Shown piece after piece: positions 9,900 to 18,062 of a stretch of 64,000 nt of DNA. Numbering within the stretch: the first letter of the stretch is position 1; each line of letters starts with the position of its first letter. The translations under genes and the position numbers were made by a program. The stretch lies in NCBI GenBank assembly GCA_026004615.1, contig BPJM01000008.1, positions 122,048 to 186,047 on the forward strand. Reading direction: 5' to 3'. Below the pieces are notes generated by a model. That model was not told the DNA's origin and ran no database searches. It saw nothing but the letters and a program-made list of their open reading frames with translations. This stretch comes from Planctomycetota bacterium. GTDB lineage: Bacteria > Planctomycetota > J058 > J103.

Positions 9900-10736
9900 A
9901 TGCCGGAGCTGCCCGAGGTCGAGACCGTGCTGCGCACGATTGCGCCGGCGAGCCGCGGCCGGCGGGTGCGGCGCGTCTGGGGCTCGCGCCAGCCGCTGCG
10001 CGGCGGGCAGCCGGTGCCGGTGGCGGCGCTGCGGCGCGCGCTCGCCGGCCGGCGGCTTGCGCGCTGGTGGCGGCGCGGCAAGTACCTGCTGGCGGCGGTC
10101 GAGGGCGGCCGGTCGGTGCTGGCGCTGCACCTCGGGATGAGCGGGCGGCTGCGGATCCAGCGCCCCGGCGAGCCGCGCGCCCCCCACACCCACCTGGTGC
10201 TCGGGCTGGAGGGGGGGCTGGAGCTGCGGCTGGTGGACGCGCGCCGCTTCGGCACCGTGCTGCTGCTCGATGCGCGGCGGCTCGTGCACGAGCCGCCGCT
10301 CGCCGCGCTCGGCCCGGAGCCGCTCGGCCGGGGTGCGCTCCGGCCTGCCGCCTTCGCGCGCGCGCTCGCCCGGCGGCGCGGCCCCATCAAGAACGCCCTG
10401 CTCGATCAGCGCCTGCTGGCCGGCGTGGGCAACATCTACGCGTGCGAGGCCCTGTTCGAGGCCGGGATCGACCCGCGGCGGCCTGCTGCGGAGCTGGACG
10501 CCAAAGAGGCCGCAGCCCTGCTCGCCGCGCTGCGCCGCACGCTCGGGCGCGCCATCCGCCACTGCGGCACCACGCTGCGCGACCACGCCGACGGCTGGGG
10601 CGTGCGCGGGCGCTACCAGCGCCTGCTGCGCGTGTACGGCCGCGCGGGCGAGCCGTGCCGCCGGTGCGGGGCGCCGATCGTGCAGCTGGTGCAGGCGGCG
10701 CGCTCCACCTTCGCCTGCCTGCGCTGCCAGCGCTGA
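9900..10736 (+). CDS. mutM: Formamidopyrimidine-DNA glycosylase (Fpg/MutM)
   Basis: Base-excision repair enzyme that removes 8-oxoguanine and ring-opened purines and nicks the abasic site; 278 aa, normal length. The N terminus is MPELPEVET, so the catalytic Pro2 and Glu3 are present. The conserved Lys appears in RRGKYLL, the helix-two-turn-helix region contains 'LLAGVGNIYACEALF', and the C-terminal zinc finger is CRRC...CLRC. The ATG at 9900 exposes Pro2 and is the only start that does so. It appears to be a single gene. Confidence 0.97.
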   Translation: MPELPEVETVLRTIAPASRGRRVRRVWGSRQPLRGGQPVPVAALRRALAGRRLARWWRRGKYLLAAVEGGRSVLALHLGMSGRLRIQRPGEPRAPHTHLVLGLEGGLELRLVDARRFGTVLLLDARRLVHEPPLAALGPEPLGRGALRPAAFARALARRRGPIKNALLDQRLLAGVGNIYACEALFEAGIDPRRPAAELDAKEAAALLAALRRTLGRAIRHCGTTLRDHADGWGVRGRYQRLLRVYGRAGEPCRRCGAPIVQLVQAARSTFACLRCQR

Positions 10737-11046
10737 GGGGGTGAACAGGAAGAAAACAGGCGGTGGCGCGCGGCGGCCCCTCACCCTGGCGGGGAGAGGG
10801 AACCGGGGCGGCGTTGCTCTCGCTTCGCTGTGCCCGCGTGCGCTCTCGGTCTTTCCCCGGCCGGGTGCCGTCCGGGTTGCCGTTTCCCGGTTGCGCCGCG
10901 GGTCCCTTCTCCCCTGCGTGCGGGGCAGAGGGGCAGGGTAAGGGGGTCTGAAAAAGAGCCGGCGGCGGCGGGCGCGCGGTCCGCGCCGCGGGCGCCCTCG
11001 CGGGAAGCCCGCGCTTGTCCGGCACCGTATACTCAGAGGGGCCCGG
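10737..11046. other. Intergenic region with one copy of the palindromic GC-rich repeat family
   Basis: The gap between mutM and the phosphoesterase gene holds a diverged relative of the repeats that form arrays at 57-61 kb. A 'CCCCTCACCCTGGCGGGGAGAG' type segment starts near 10777, and a 'CCCTTCTCCCCTGCGTGCGGGG' type palindrome followed by 'GTAAGGGGG' ends near 10947. A TATACT hexamer at about 11030 could be the -10 of the downstream gene, but I see no good -35. Confidence 0.55.
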
Positions 11047-11871
11047 GTGGCGCGCGAGGAGCCCTTGGCGAGCATCCTGCACATCTCGGATCTCCATTTC
11101 GGCTGGCCGGCCGTCCCCGAGGCGGCGGAGGCGGTGCACGCGCTGGCGGCGCGGCTGCGACCGAGCGCGGTGGCGTGCTCGGGGGACCTGGTGCAGCGGG
11201 GCGACTTCGCCGCGCAGTTCCGGCAGGCCCGCGCGTTCCTGGAGCGGTTCGAAGCGCCGGTGCTCGTGGTGCCGGGCAACCACGACCTGCCGCTGTACAA
11301 CCCGCTGGCGCGGCTGTTCCGTCCCTTCGCCAACTTCCGGCGCTACATCCATCCGGAGCTGGAGCCGGTGCTGGTGGCGGACGGTGCGGTGCTGGTCGGG
11401 ATCAGCACCCCGCGGCCGTGGCTGATCGACCTGGGCTACGTGGGGCGGCGGCAGCTGGAGCGGGTGGCCGAGGCGTTCGCGGCGGCGCCGCCGGAGGCGC
11501 TGCGGGTGGTGGTCATGCACCACCCGCTGGTGCCGACGCGGCGCGATGGCCTGTTCCGCCACCACGTGCGCGGCAGCCGGCGGGCGGTGCGCGCGCTGGC
11601 TGCCGCGGGCGCCGAGCTGGTGCTGAGCGGGCACAACCACTTCCCGCACTGCGAGCGCGTGCACGACGCGGGCGCGGTGCCCCTGCTGGTGGTCCACTCC
11701 GGCACCGCATGCTCCAGCCGCGTGCGCCCGCACACCGGCTGCGACGTCAACGCGGTGAACGTGATCCGGCGCGAGCCCGACGGCACGGTCGCCGTCGAAC
11801 ACCACCATTTCCGGGACGGCGAGTTCCGCGCGGTCGCGGTGGCGCGCTTCGCCCGCGCCGCCAGGAGCTGA
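11047..11871 (+). CDS. Calcineurin-like metallophosphoesterase
   Basis: 274 aa with the dimetal phosphoesterase motifs in order: ISDLHFG (D-x-H), SGDLVQRGD (GDxxxRG-like), VPGNHDLP (GNHD), VVVMHHPL, and the final SGHNHFP (GHxH). The length and simple architecture suit a cytoplasmic enzyme of the Icc/CpdA type or a broader nucleotide phosphodiesterase; the substrate cannot be predicted. The start is a GTG at 11047 that puts the first metal motif at about residue 14. It converges with the lipoprotein gene that follows. Confidence 0.9.
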   Translation: MAREEPLASILHISDLHFGWPAVPEAAEAVHALAARLRPSAVACSGDLVQRGDFAAQFRQARAFLERFEAPVLVVPGNHDLPLYNPLARLFRPFANFRRYIHPELEPVLVADGAVLVGISTPRPWLIDLGYVGRRQLERVAEAFAAAPPEALRVVVMHHPLVPTRRDGLFRHHVRGSRRAVRALAAAGAELVLSGHNHFPHCERVHDAGAVPLLVVHSGTACSSRVRPHTGCDVNAVNVIRREPDGTVAVEHHHFRDGEFRAVAVARFARAARS

Positions 11872-11901
11872 GCCCCCGCAGCGCTGGCGCGCCGGCGCGG
11901 C

Positions 11902-12891
11902 TCAGCGCACGAGCTGGGCGATCTCGGCCCCGAGCAGCTCCAGGCCGGGCAAGAGGCCTGCGCGCTGTGCGAGCAGGGTGCCGTCCTCGACCGCATAGAG
12001 GAGCAGCCGTGCCGAGCGGCCCTGGCCCTCACCCTCCAGCCGCACCAGCACCAGCGCCCCGGCGCCCGCCGATCGCGCGTGCGCGAGCAGCTCGGCGAGC
12101 GTGACCGAGCCGGCCGGCGCCCCCAGGCCGCGGTCGGGCTCGAGCACCGCCGCCCCGCGGCCGAACCCGCGCCGCAGCGCCTGGAGCTCCTCGGCCTCCA
12201 GGGGATCGAGCCGCTCGCCCTGCAGCCGGCAGACCAGCACCGGCGCATGCGGGCGGGCGGCCGCGGGCGGCGGGGAGGTCGGGGCCGCGAGCCAGTCCAC
12301 CCCGAGCACCAGCGGGCCGCCCGCCGCGGGGGAGGGGTCGGGATCGAACAGATAGGGCTCGCGCGTGCGGCGCAGGCCGGGCTCGGCTGCCTCGCCCGAC
12401 CCGGCGGACGGCTCGGCGGGCGCCGCCGGCCGCGCGCCGTCGCGCCGTTCGGCCTCTACGACGCGCGCCACCCTCGCGAGCTCGTCCTCCTCCGCTGCCC
12501 GGGCGCGCTGCCCCCGAAACCCTTCCGGCTGCTGCTCGGTCTGCGGGGCGGGCAGTCCGGCGCTGGGGGCTGGTGCCCGCTTCCCCTCCGGCGCCGTCTC
12601 GGCCGGGAAAGCCTCGCCGGCCGCTGCGACTTGCTCTGCCCGTGGCGCGCGCCCGCGCGCCGCGCCGGGCCGCGGCGCGGCGCCGGGCGCCTCCGCCGCC
12701 TGCTCCTCCCGCAGCGCCGCCGCGCCCGGTGCGCTCGCATCGGGCTCGGCGGCGGGTGCGGCCGGCTCGGCCGGCGCAGGTTCGGCCTGCTGCGGCGCGC
12801 CGGCGCAGCCGGCGAGCAGGGCGGCAGCGAGCAGCCAGGCCGCGACGGCGTGGGGCCGGGCGGCGGTCTCGATCCCCGTGCGCAGGCTCAC
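11902..12891 (-). CDS. Hypothetical lipoprotein, last gene of the sigma/anti-sigma operon
   Basis: 329 aa from a GTG at 12891. The N terminus has a signal peptide ending in LLAGC, predicting a lipoprotein. A long Ala/Pro/Glu-rich low-complexity linker (about residues 30-190) precedes a compact C-terminal domain (about 200-329) with the pattern of a small alpha/beta fold (APVLVCRLQG, GALVLVRLEG). Its start overlaps the stop of the upstream anti-sigma-like gene as GTGA, so the two are co-translated. Function unknown. The C-terminal domain resembles envelope lipoproteins that bind surface partners, but this is only a guess. Confidence 0.65.
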   Translation of the reverse strand: MSLRTGIETAARPHAVAAWLLAAALLAGCAGAPQQAEPAPAEPAAPAAEPDASAPGAAALREEQAAEAPGAAPRPGAARGRAPRAEQVAAAGEAFPAETAPEGKRAPAPSAGLPAPQTEQQPEGFRGQRARAAEEDELARVARVVEAERRDGARPAAPAEPSAGSGEAAEPGLRRTREPYLFDPDPSPAAGGPLVLGVDWLAAPTSPPPAAARPHAPVLVCRLQGERLDPLEAEELQALRRGFGRGAAVLEPDRGLGAPAGSVTLAELLAHARSAGAGALVLVRLEGEGQGRSARLLLYAVEDGTLLAQRAGLLPGLELLGAEIAQLVR

Positions 12892-15686
12892 CTCCCCTCG
12901 CGGACACGCTCCAGAAGCACTGCGTCCTCCCCGTACAGCGGTGCGAGCCAGGCCGGCGGGCCGAGCCGCGCGAGCGCCAGCGCCTCCAGCGGCTGCGGGC
13001 GCCGCTCGAGCACCGTCTCGCGCACCCGCAACAGCGCTCCCCGGCCCAGCACCAGCGGCCGGGGCGAGCCCGGCGGCGCGGGGGCCAGCACCAAGAGCTG
13101 GTCGAACCCCGCGATCGCGCGCACCGCCACGCGCTGCGGGCGCTCGGTCTGCGCGGCCGCCACGACGGCGAGCACCTTGAGCCCCAGCGTCGGTCCGGGC
13201 AGGAACCGCTCGCAGAACGGCGCCGGATCGCCGAGCTCCGCCACCAGCTCGGCGGGCAGCGCCCGGCCTTCCAGCTGGAGCCGCGCCGCCGCGGCCAGCC
13301 GCTCCAGCGCGGCGGCCAGCGCCCGCAGCTCGCCGAGCAGCTCCGGGCGCGAGGGCATGGCGGGTTGGAGCTCCTCCAGCCCCGCCGCCACCGCGCGCGC
13401 GATGCTCGCCAGGCGCGCGAACCACTCCGGACACGGATCGACCAGCACCGCGGCGGCAGGGCCGGGCGCCGCGGGCCGGCCGGCGCGGTCCCCCTCGGAC
13501 GGCGGCTCCTCGCCCGCCGCAACGGACGCGGCGAGCGTGCCCGCCGTCCCGGCCTGCGGCGCCGCGTCCTCAACAGGGGCGCCGCCGAGCCGGCGGGCCA
13601 CAGCCGCCGCACCATCCCCGGTCGTTCGCTGTGGGCGCGGCTGCTCGGCGCCCTGTCCCATGACGATCCCGGCCTCGGTGCTCGCCGGCTCGGCCGGTGG
13701 GGCGCCCGGCAGGGGCGCCGGCCCGGGGGGCGAGGGCTCCGGCGCGACCTCGGCGCGTGCGAGCTCCGCCTTCGCCGCCGCCACCGCCTCCTGCAGCGGC
13801 TCGAGCGCATCGAGCTCGGCCGCAGCCCGCTCGGCGGCTGTGCGGGTGCTGGTGCCGCGCGCCAGCAGGCCGGCCTCCGGGGGCCGTGGTTCGCCGAGGT
13901 AGGCCTCGGGCGCGATCGCGGCGAGCGCGGTATTGAGCCGGCGCAGCCGTGCCGCCTCGCCGCGCGCATACCGCGGATAGCCCGCCCCGCCCGCGAGCGG
14001 CTCCAGGCCCTCCAGCGCATAGGCCAGCAGCCACACCAGGTCCTCGCCGCGGTGGCGATCGCGCCGGGCGCGCACCGGGGCGAGCCGCTCGCGCAGCGCC
14101 GCCAGCGCGCGCTCGTAGCCCTCGTAGCCGGGCGCATCGCGCACCGCCACGGCCTGCTCCGCCCCCGCCACCCCCAGCACCGCCAGCACATCGAGCCCAC
14201 CCGGCAGCAGGCGCGGCCGCTCGGGCGTGCCGACGTGGGGCCAGCTCAGTGCCGCCGCCACCTCGGCCTCCAGGCCGTAGCGCTGGCCGAGCAGGCTGGC
14301 GAGGGGCCGGCCCGCGCCCTCGGGGCCGGGGATCGAGGGGCCGGGCAGTCCGGCCAGCAGCCCCAGAAGCCGCTCGCTGCGCGCACCCGCGCCCAGCTCC
14401 GCCAGCACCAGCCGCGGGCCCCAGTGCGCGCGCAGCCACGGTACCAGCCGCGCCGGCGTCCAGCCGTCCGGTTCGCCGTAGAAGAAGTCGAGCACCGCCC
14501 GCACCCGCTCGTAGCGCGCGATCGATCCGCCATCCGGCGCTGCGAGCAGTGCGTGCAGCAGCACCAGCGCCGCGCGCGCGCCTTCGGGCCGATCGAGCGG
14601 CAGCCTGCCCGTGCCGAGCCAGAGGAGCGCCCGCTCCAGCCGCCGCTGGGGCGTGCCGTCCGGCGGCGGGAAGGCGGCGTAGTCGACCGGCAGCCCGCTC
14701 AAGGGCGAGGTCGCGATGCCGCGCGCCGCCTCGATCCGGCGCAGCTCCGCGGCGAGTGCCCCGCCGGCGCGTGCCGCCAGCGCCGCCTCCTGGCCGCCGA
14801 GCAGGGCTCGCCCGATCGCGCAGTAGTTGCGCGCCAGTGTCCGGGCGGCGGCGAGCTCGGCCGCGCCCTTGGGCAGCGGCATCCGCTCGAGCGCCACCAG
14901 CAGCTCGTCGAGCAGCGCTTCGAGCTGGGGCGCGACCAGCTCGGCGAGCAGCGCCTCGCGCACCCGCGCGAGCGTGCGCGCGAACGCCGCGAGCGCCAAA
15001 TCGGAGGTCCACAGCACCGCCTCCTCGCGGCTGGCGGCGAGCCGGTAGACCTCCAGGGCCTCGAGGGCATGGGTCCGCTGCGCGAGCAGCGCCTGGGCCA
15101 ACAGCGCCTGGCGTGCCGGCGGCGCGAGGGGCGCCGCCGCCTGGGGACCGCCCTGCACGTTGCCGAGGTCGGGCACGGGCGGCGGGGAGGCGGGCAGCTG
15201 CGGGGCGAAGGCGATCTCGCGGTGCTGGAAGTGCGCGAAGACCCCCGGGGCGTAGGCGAGCGAGACGCCCGCGGGCGCGCCGAGCAGCCCCCACCGGATA
15301 CTGCCCCACAGCCCCAGGCCGACTGCGAGCACCACCGCTGCCGCCGCGCGCAGCGCGGGCGCGCGCCACCAGGCGCGCCGGGACGCGCGCACGGGCTCGG
15401 TAGCGCGGCTTTCGGCCAGCTCCAGCGGCGGCGGGGGCCACGGCTCGGCGCGCAGCATCCCGAGCAGCTGCGCGAGCGCCTGCGGCGGCGCGGGCTGTTC
15501 CTCGCGGCTGTGGCGGAGCAGTTTCTTGGTGGCGCGGATCTCCTCCAGCGCCGCGCGGCAGCTCGGGCAGCCGCTCAGGTGCGCCTCCGCCTCGGCGGCC
15601 GCCGGCGGCGCCAGGGCCCCGTCGGCGTAGGCATCGAGCCACGCCGCATCCGGGGCGCAGATCAACTCGGGTTCGCCGTCCGCCAT
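12888..15686 (-). CDS. Anti-sigma factor-like membrane protein with very large extracytoplasmic region
   Basis: 932 aa. Residues 1-60 look like a zinc-binding anti-sigma domain: an acidic start, 'DAYADGAL', then H-x3-C-x2-C (HLSGCPSC). A transmembrane helix follows at about 108-126. The remaining 800 residues, predicted outside the cytoplasm, are Ala/Leu/Arg/Glu-rich and helical, with no family I recognise; ordinary anti-sigma factors have only 50-200 residues there. It lies 60 bp downstream of the ECF sigma gene in the same direction, which supports the anti-sigma assignment. The large outer part could be a sensor, or the zinc finger may have been fused to an unrelated envelope protein. Confidence 0.75.
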   Translation of the reverse strand: MADGEPELICAPDAAWLDAYADGALAPPAAAEAEAHLSGCPSCRAALEEIRATKKLLRHSREEQPAPPQALAQLLGMLRAEPWPPPPLELAESRATEPVRASRRAWWRAPALRAAAAVVLAVGLGLWGSIRWGLLGAPAGVSLAYAPGVFAHFQHREIAFAPQLPASPPPVPDLGNVQGGPQAAAPLAPPARQALLAQALLAQRTHALEALEVYRLAASREEAVLWTSDLALAAFARTLARVREALLAELVAPQLEALLDELLVALERMPLPKGAAELAAARTLARNYCAIGRALLGGQEAALAARAGGALAAELRRIEAARGIATSPLSGLPVDYAAFPPPDGTPQRRLERALLWLGTGRLPLDRPEGARAALVLLHALLAAPDGGSIARYERVRAVLDFFYGEPDGWTPARLVPWLRAHWGPRLVLAELGAGARSERLLGLLAGLPGPSIPGPEGAGRPLASLLGQRYGLEAEVAAALSWPHVGTPERPRLLPGGLDVLAVLGVAGAEQAVAVRDAPGYEGYERALAALRERLAPVRARRDRHRGEDLVWLLAYALEGLEPLAGGAGYPRYARGEAARLRRLNTALAAIAPEAYLGEPRPPEAGLLARGTSTRTAAERAAAELDALEPLQEAVAAAKAELARAEVAPEPSPPGPAPLPGAPPAEPASTEAGIVMGQGAEQPRPQRTTGDGAAAVARRLGGAPVEDAAPQAGTAGTLAASVAAGEEPPSEGDRAGRPAAPGPAAAVLVDPCPEWFARLASIARAVAAGLEELQPAMPSRPELLGELRALAAALERLAAAARLQLEGRALPAELVAELGDPAPFCERFLPGPTLGLKVLAVVAAAQTERPQRVAVRAIAGFDQLLVLAPAPPGSPRPLVLGRGALLRVRETVLERRPQPLEALALARLGPPAWLAPLYGEDAVLLERVREGR

Positions 15687-15746
15687 CGATTCCTCAGTGG
15701 CTCATCGCCTGCCCGGCACCGCGTTCCCACCGGCCGCCGTGCCGCC

Positions 15747-16352
15747 TCACCGCCTCGCCAGGTGCGCCAGCATCCGCCGCAGCTTCGTCCGCGCGTAGTG
15801 GATGCGCGACATCACGGTACCGATCGGGGTGCCCATCGCCTCGGCGATCTCCTTGTAGCTCAGCCCCTCCCGGTCGCACAGCAACAGCGCGGTCCGCTGT
15901 TCCTCGGGCAGCTGCGCCAGCGCGCGTTCGATCTCGGCCACGAGCTCCCGCCGCTCCTCGGCTGCGCTCGGCGACTCGGTCGCCGCCGCCCGGTCGAGCA
16001 CCGTCTCGCCGGCGCTCCGCTCGGTCCTGCTGCGCAGCAGCGCCCGCTCGTTGATCCAGGCGTTGCGCGCGATGCGAAACACCCACGAGCGAAAGCTCGC
16101 CTCGCCGCGGAAGCTCCGGATGCCGCGCAGCGCTCGCAGCAGCGCCTCCTGCGCCAGGTCGAGCCCGCGGTCGCGGCCGGCCAGCCCATGACAGAAGCGC
16201 ACCAGGGCCGGCCACAGCCCGCGCACCAGCGCCTCGAACGCCTCGCGATCGCCCTGCCGCGCGCGCGCGAGCAGCGCTGCCTCCGCGGCCGCGGCCTGCT
16301 GCGGAGCCTCGCCCTGTCCCGCGGCCCGTGGCGGATAGCCGTCGCCCGTCAT
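15747..16352 (-). CDS. ECF-type RNA polymerase sigma factor
   Basis: 201 aa. Region 2 is visible at about residues 25-100 (ALLARARQGDREAFEALV, then DLAQEALLRALRGI, then FRSWVFRIARNAWI), and region 4 at about 135-195 (LPEEQRTALLLCDREGLSYKEIAEAMGTPIGTVMSRIHYAR), the standard ECF layout. It would direct transcription of a small regulon and be held by the anti-sigma-like product of the next gene. The ATG at 16352 fits the usual length. The 214-bp gap upstream probably carries an autoregulated promoter, but I cannot name its boxes. Confidence 0.93.
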   Translation of the reverse strand: MTGDGYPPRAAGQGEAPQQAAAAEAALLARARQGDREAFEALVRGLWPALVRFCHGLAGRDRGLDLAQEALLRALRGIRSFRGEASFRSWVFRIARNAWINERALLRSRTERSAGETVLDRAAATESPSAAEERRELVAEIERALAQLPEEQRTALLLCDREGLSYKEIAEAMGTPIGTVMSRIHYARTKLRRMLAHLARR

Positions 16353-16566
16353 CTGTCCAGACCGTTCGCGCCCGCAGGCATTCTACCGGGCTATACGCAG
16401 GGCGGATACCGGAGCGCGAACGCGGGGCGACGGCGACGACCGCGCGCGCGGCGCGGGGCGCGAGCCGCCCGCCCTGCCCGCGACCTCCTTCCCACCCGGC
16501 GGAGGCGGGACAGGGCGCGGCGGCTCGTGCTCGCCCCGCGCAGCGCGCGGTCGGCCGGTGGGCCGC

Positions 16567-17909
16567 TCAGAACTGCTCGACCCGCTCGCGCCGCACCCCG
16601 TAAGCCTTCGCCTGCTCGGCCTGGGGAAACGGCAGCGCCTGGGGATCGATCGCCATGCGCGGCGCGTAGTTGCTCACCTGGACGGTGCCGCCCTGCAGGT
16701 TGAGGCCCAGGATGCGGCGCACGTCGTTCTCGACCGTCGTCTCGGCCTCGACCTCGCTGGAGTCGGCGATCCCCGGCTTGACCAGGGCGATGGGCACCCG
16801 GGGATCGAGCACGGCGTTGTCCTCGACCTCCCAGTCGTAATCGTCCTCGACCGTCTCGATGTCGAGCACGTTCCAGGGCACCTTCCGCGACAGAAAGCCG
16901 CCGAACTTGCTCACGATCGCTCCCTGCGCCGGATCGTCGAGCCCGAACAGCGCCGCGTTGTTGTAGAAGAGGTTGGAGCGGATCACCAGCGGCGGTCCGC
17001 TCTCCTCGTCACGGGTCGGGTAGATGGCGCCGCCGACGTTGTGGGCGAACAGGTTGCCGACGATCTCGACCCGCTGGGCGGTGTACTTGTCGCCGATCTC
17101 CACCGCCGCCGGATTGCTCGTGCCCGGATCGGGATTCAGGGGCCAGTTCATGATGAAGCTGTTGCCCTCGAGCCGGTAGACCTTCGGCAGGTGCTTGCCG
17201 TTGGCCGCGCTGACCTGCCAGGCGTACACGTTGTTCACGATGAAGTTGTTGCGGATCACGATCTCGGCCTCATCCGAGGCCGCGCGCAGCTTCGGCCCCG
17301 CCGCGATGTGGGAGGCGTTCATGAACACGCAGTCGGCGATCACGAACCGCTCGTAGGTCAGGTAGCCGAACCGCATGATCGGGGTGGTGGTCGAACTTCC
17401 CTTCAACAGGCAGTTCGTCTTGGCGTCGTAGCTGTTGGAGCTGGACACGTCGGTCATGAGCCCGGACAGTACAACTCCTTCAGCGCGTGCTTGCGGCCCT
17501 CCATCACGAACGCCGGCGCCCCGCAGCGCAGGATCGTCGGAGTATCGAACGGCGCGCGCTTGCTGAAGGAGTCATCGTAGCCGCCGAGGATGCGCAACGT
17601 GGCGCCGGGTGCCACGACTTCACCGAGCGTGAAGCCCACGTTGCCGCCCTTGCCGGTGTACTCGCCGTGGGCGATCTCGACAGCGACGGTGGCCTCGGGG
17701 TGTTTTCCGAGCAGCTCTTCGACCTGCTGCAGCGCGCGGTGCAGCCGGCGCTGCGCGAAGATGTGCTCACCGTCGGCCCGCTGCTGCGCATGATCGTAAG
17801 CAGGGGTTTTCTTGTTCGCCACCAAAATGGTGAACTCGGCAGCCGTCGCCGTCGCGGCGACGCACGTCGCCACCAGGCCTGCCAGGGGCACCCACCAGCG
17901 GTTCTTCAT
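16567..17909 (-). pseudogene. Right-handed beta-helix exported protein, interrupted by one frameshift
   Basis: An N-terminal part (17909 to 17454) starts with a clear Sec signal (MKNRWWVPLAGLVATCVAATATAAE) and a GAGGAG Shine-Dalgarno. A second open frame (17457 to 16567) continues with repeated short strands typical of parallel beta-helix proteins (for example 'IVIRNNFIVNNVYAW', 'VEIVGNLFAHNVGGAIYP'). The two overlap as ATGA, but the second has no signal peptide and begins mid-fold. Adding one G to the G run complementary to 17461-17463 joins them smoothly (CPG-LMTDVSSS). I therefore treat them as one gene of about 447 aa, broken by a real mutation or more likely by a sequencing error. The function is unknown; such folds often bind or cleave polysaccharides, but no catalytic signature is visible. 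Confidence 0.7.
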
Positions 17910-17944
17910 GGGATTTCTCCTCACGCGGTCATGGCCTCGGCCGC

Positions 17945-17965
17945 CTCGTAGCGACGCACTACGAG
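17945..17965. promoter_or_regulatory. Inverted repeat in the leader of the beta-helix gene
   Basis: CTCGTAG and CTACGAG form a perfect 7-bp inverted repeat separated by 7 bases, 36 bp upstream of the start codon. It could be an operator or a leader hairpin. No regulator can be assigned. Confidence 0.35.
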
Positions 17966-18062
17966 ACAAACTGCACGTCGAGGATAGGAAATGCGGCTCG
18001 ACACAGAAAGCATTTTCTTGGACTGGTGGCCGGCCCGGGCTCGTGCCGGGGCCGGGGCTGCC

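Noticed and set aside
12573..16703. A 1376-codon open frame on the plus strand opposite the sigma/anti-sigma genes
   Set aside because: It is Arg/Pro/Gln-rich with no domain and lies antisense to well-supported genes. Such long shadow frames are expected at this GC content.
17454..17457. Two translationally coupled genes (ATGA overlap) in the beta-helix locus
   Set aside because: The downstream part lacks a signal peptide and begins in mid-fold; one added G joins both parts into a single protein.
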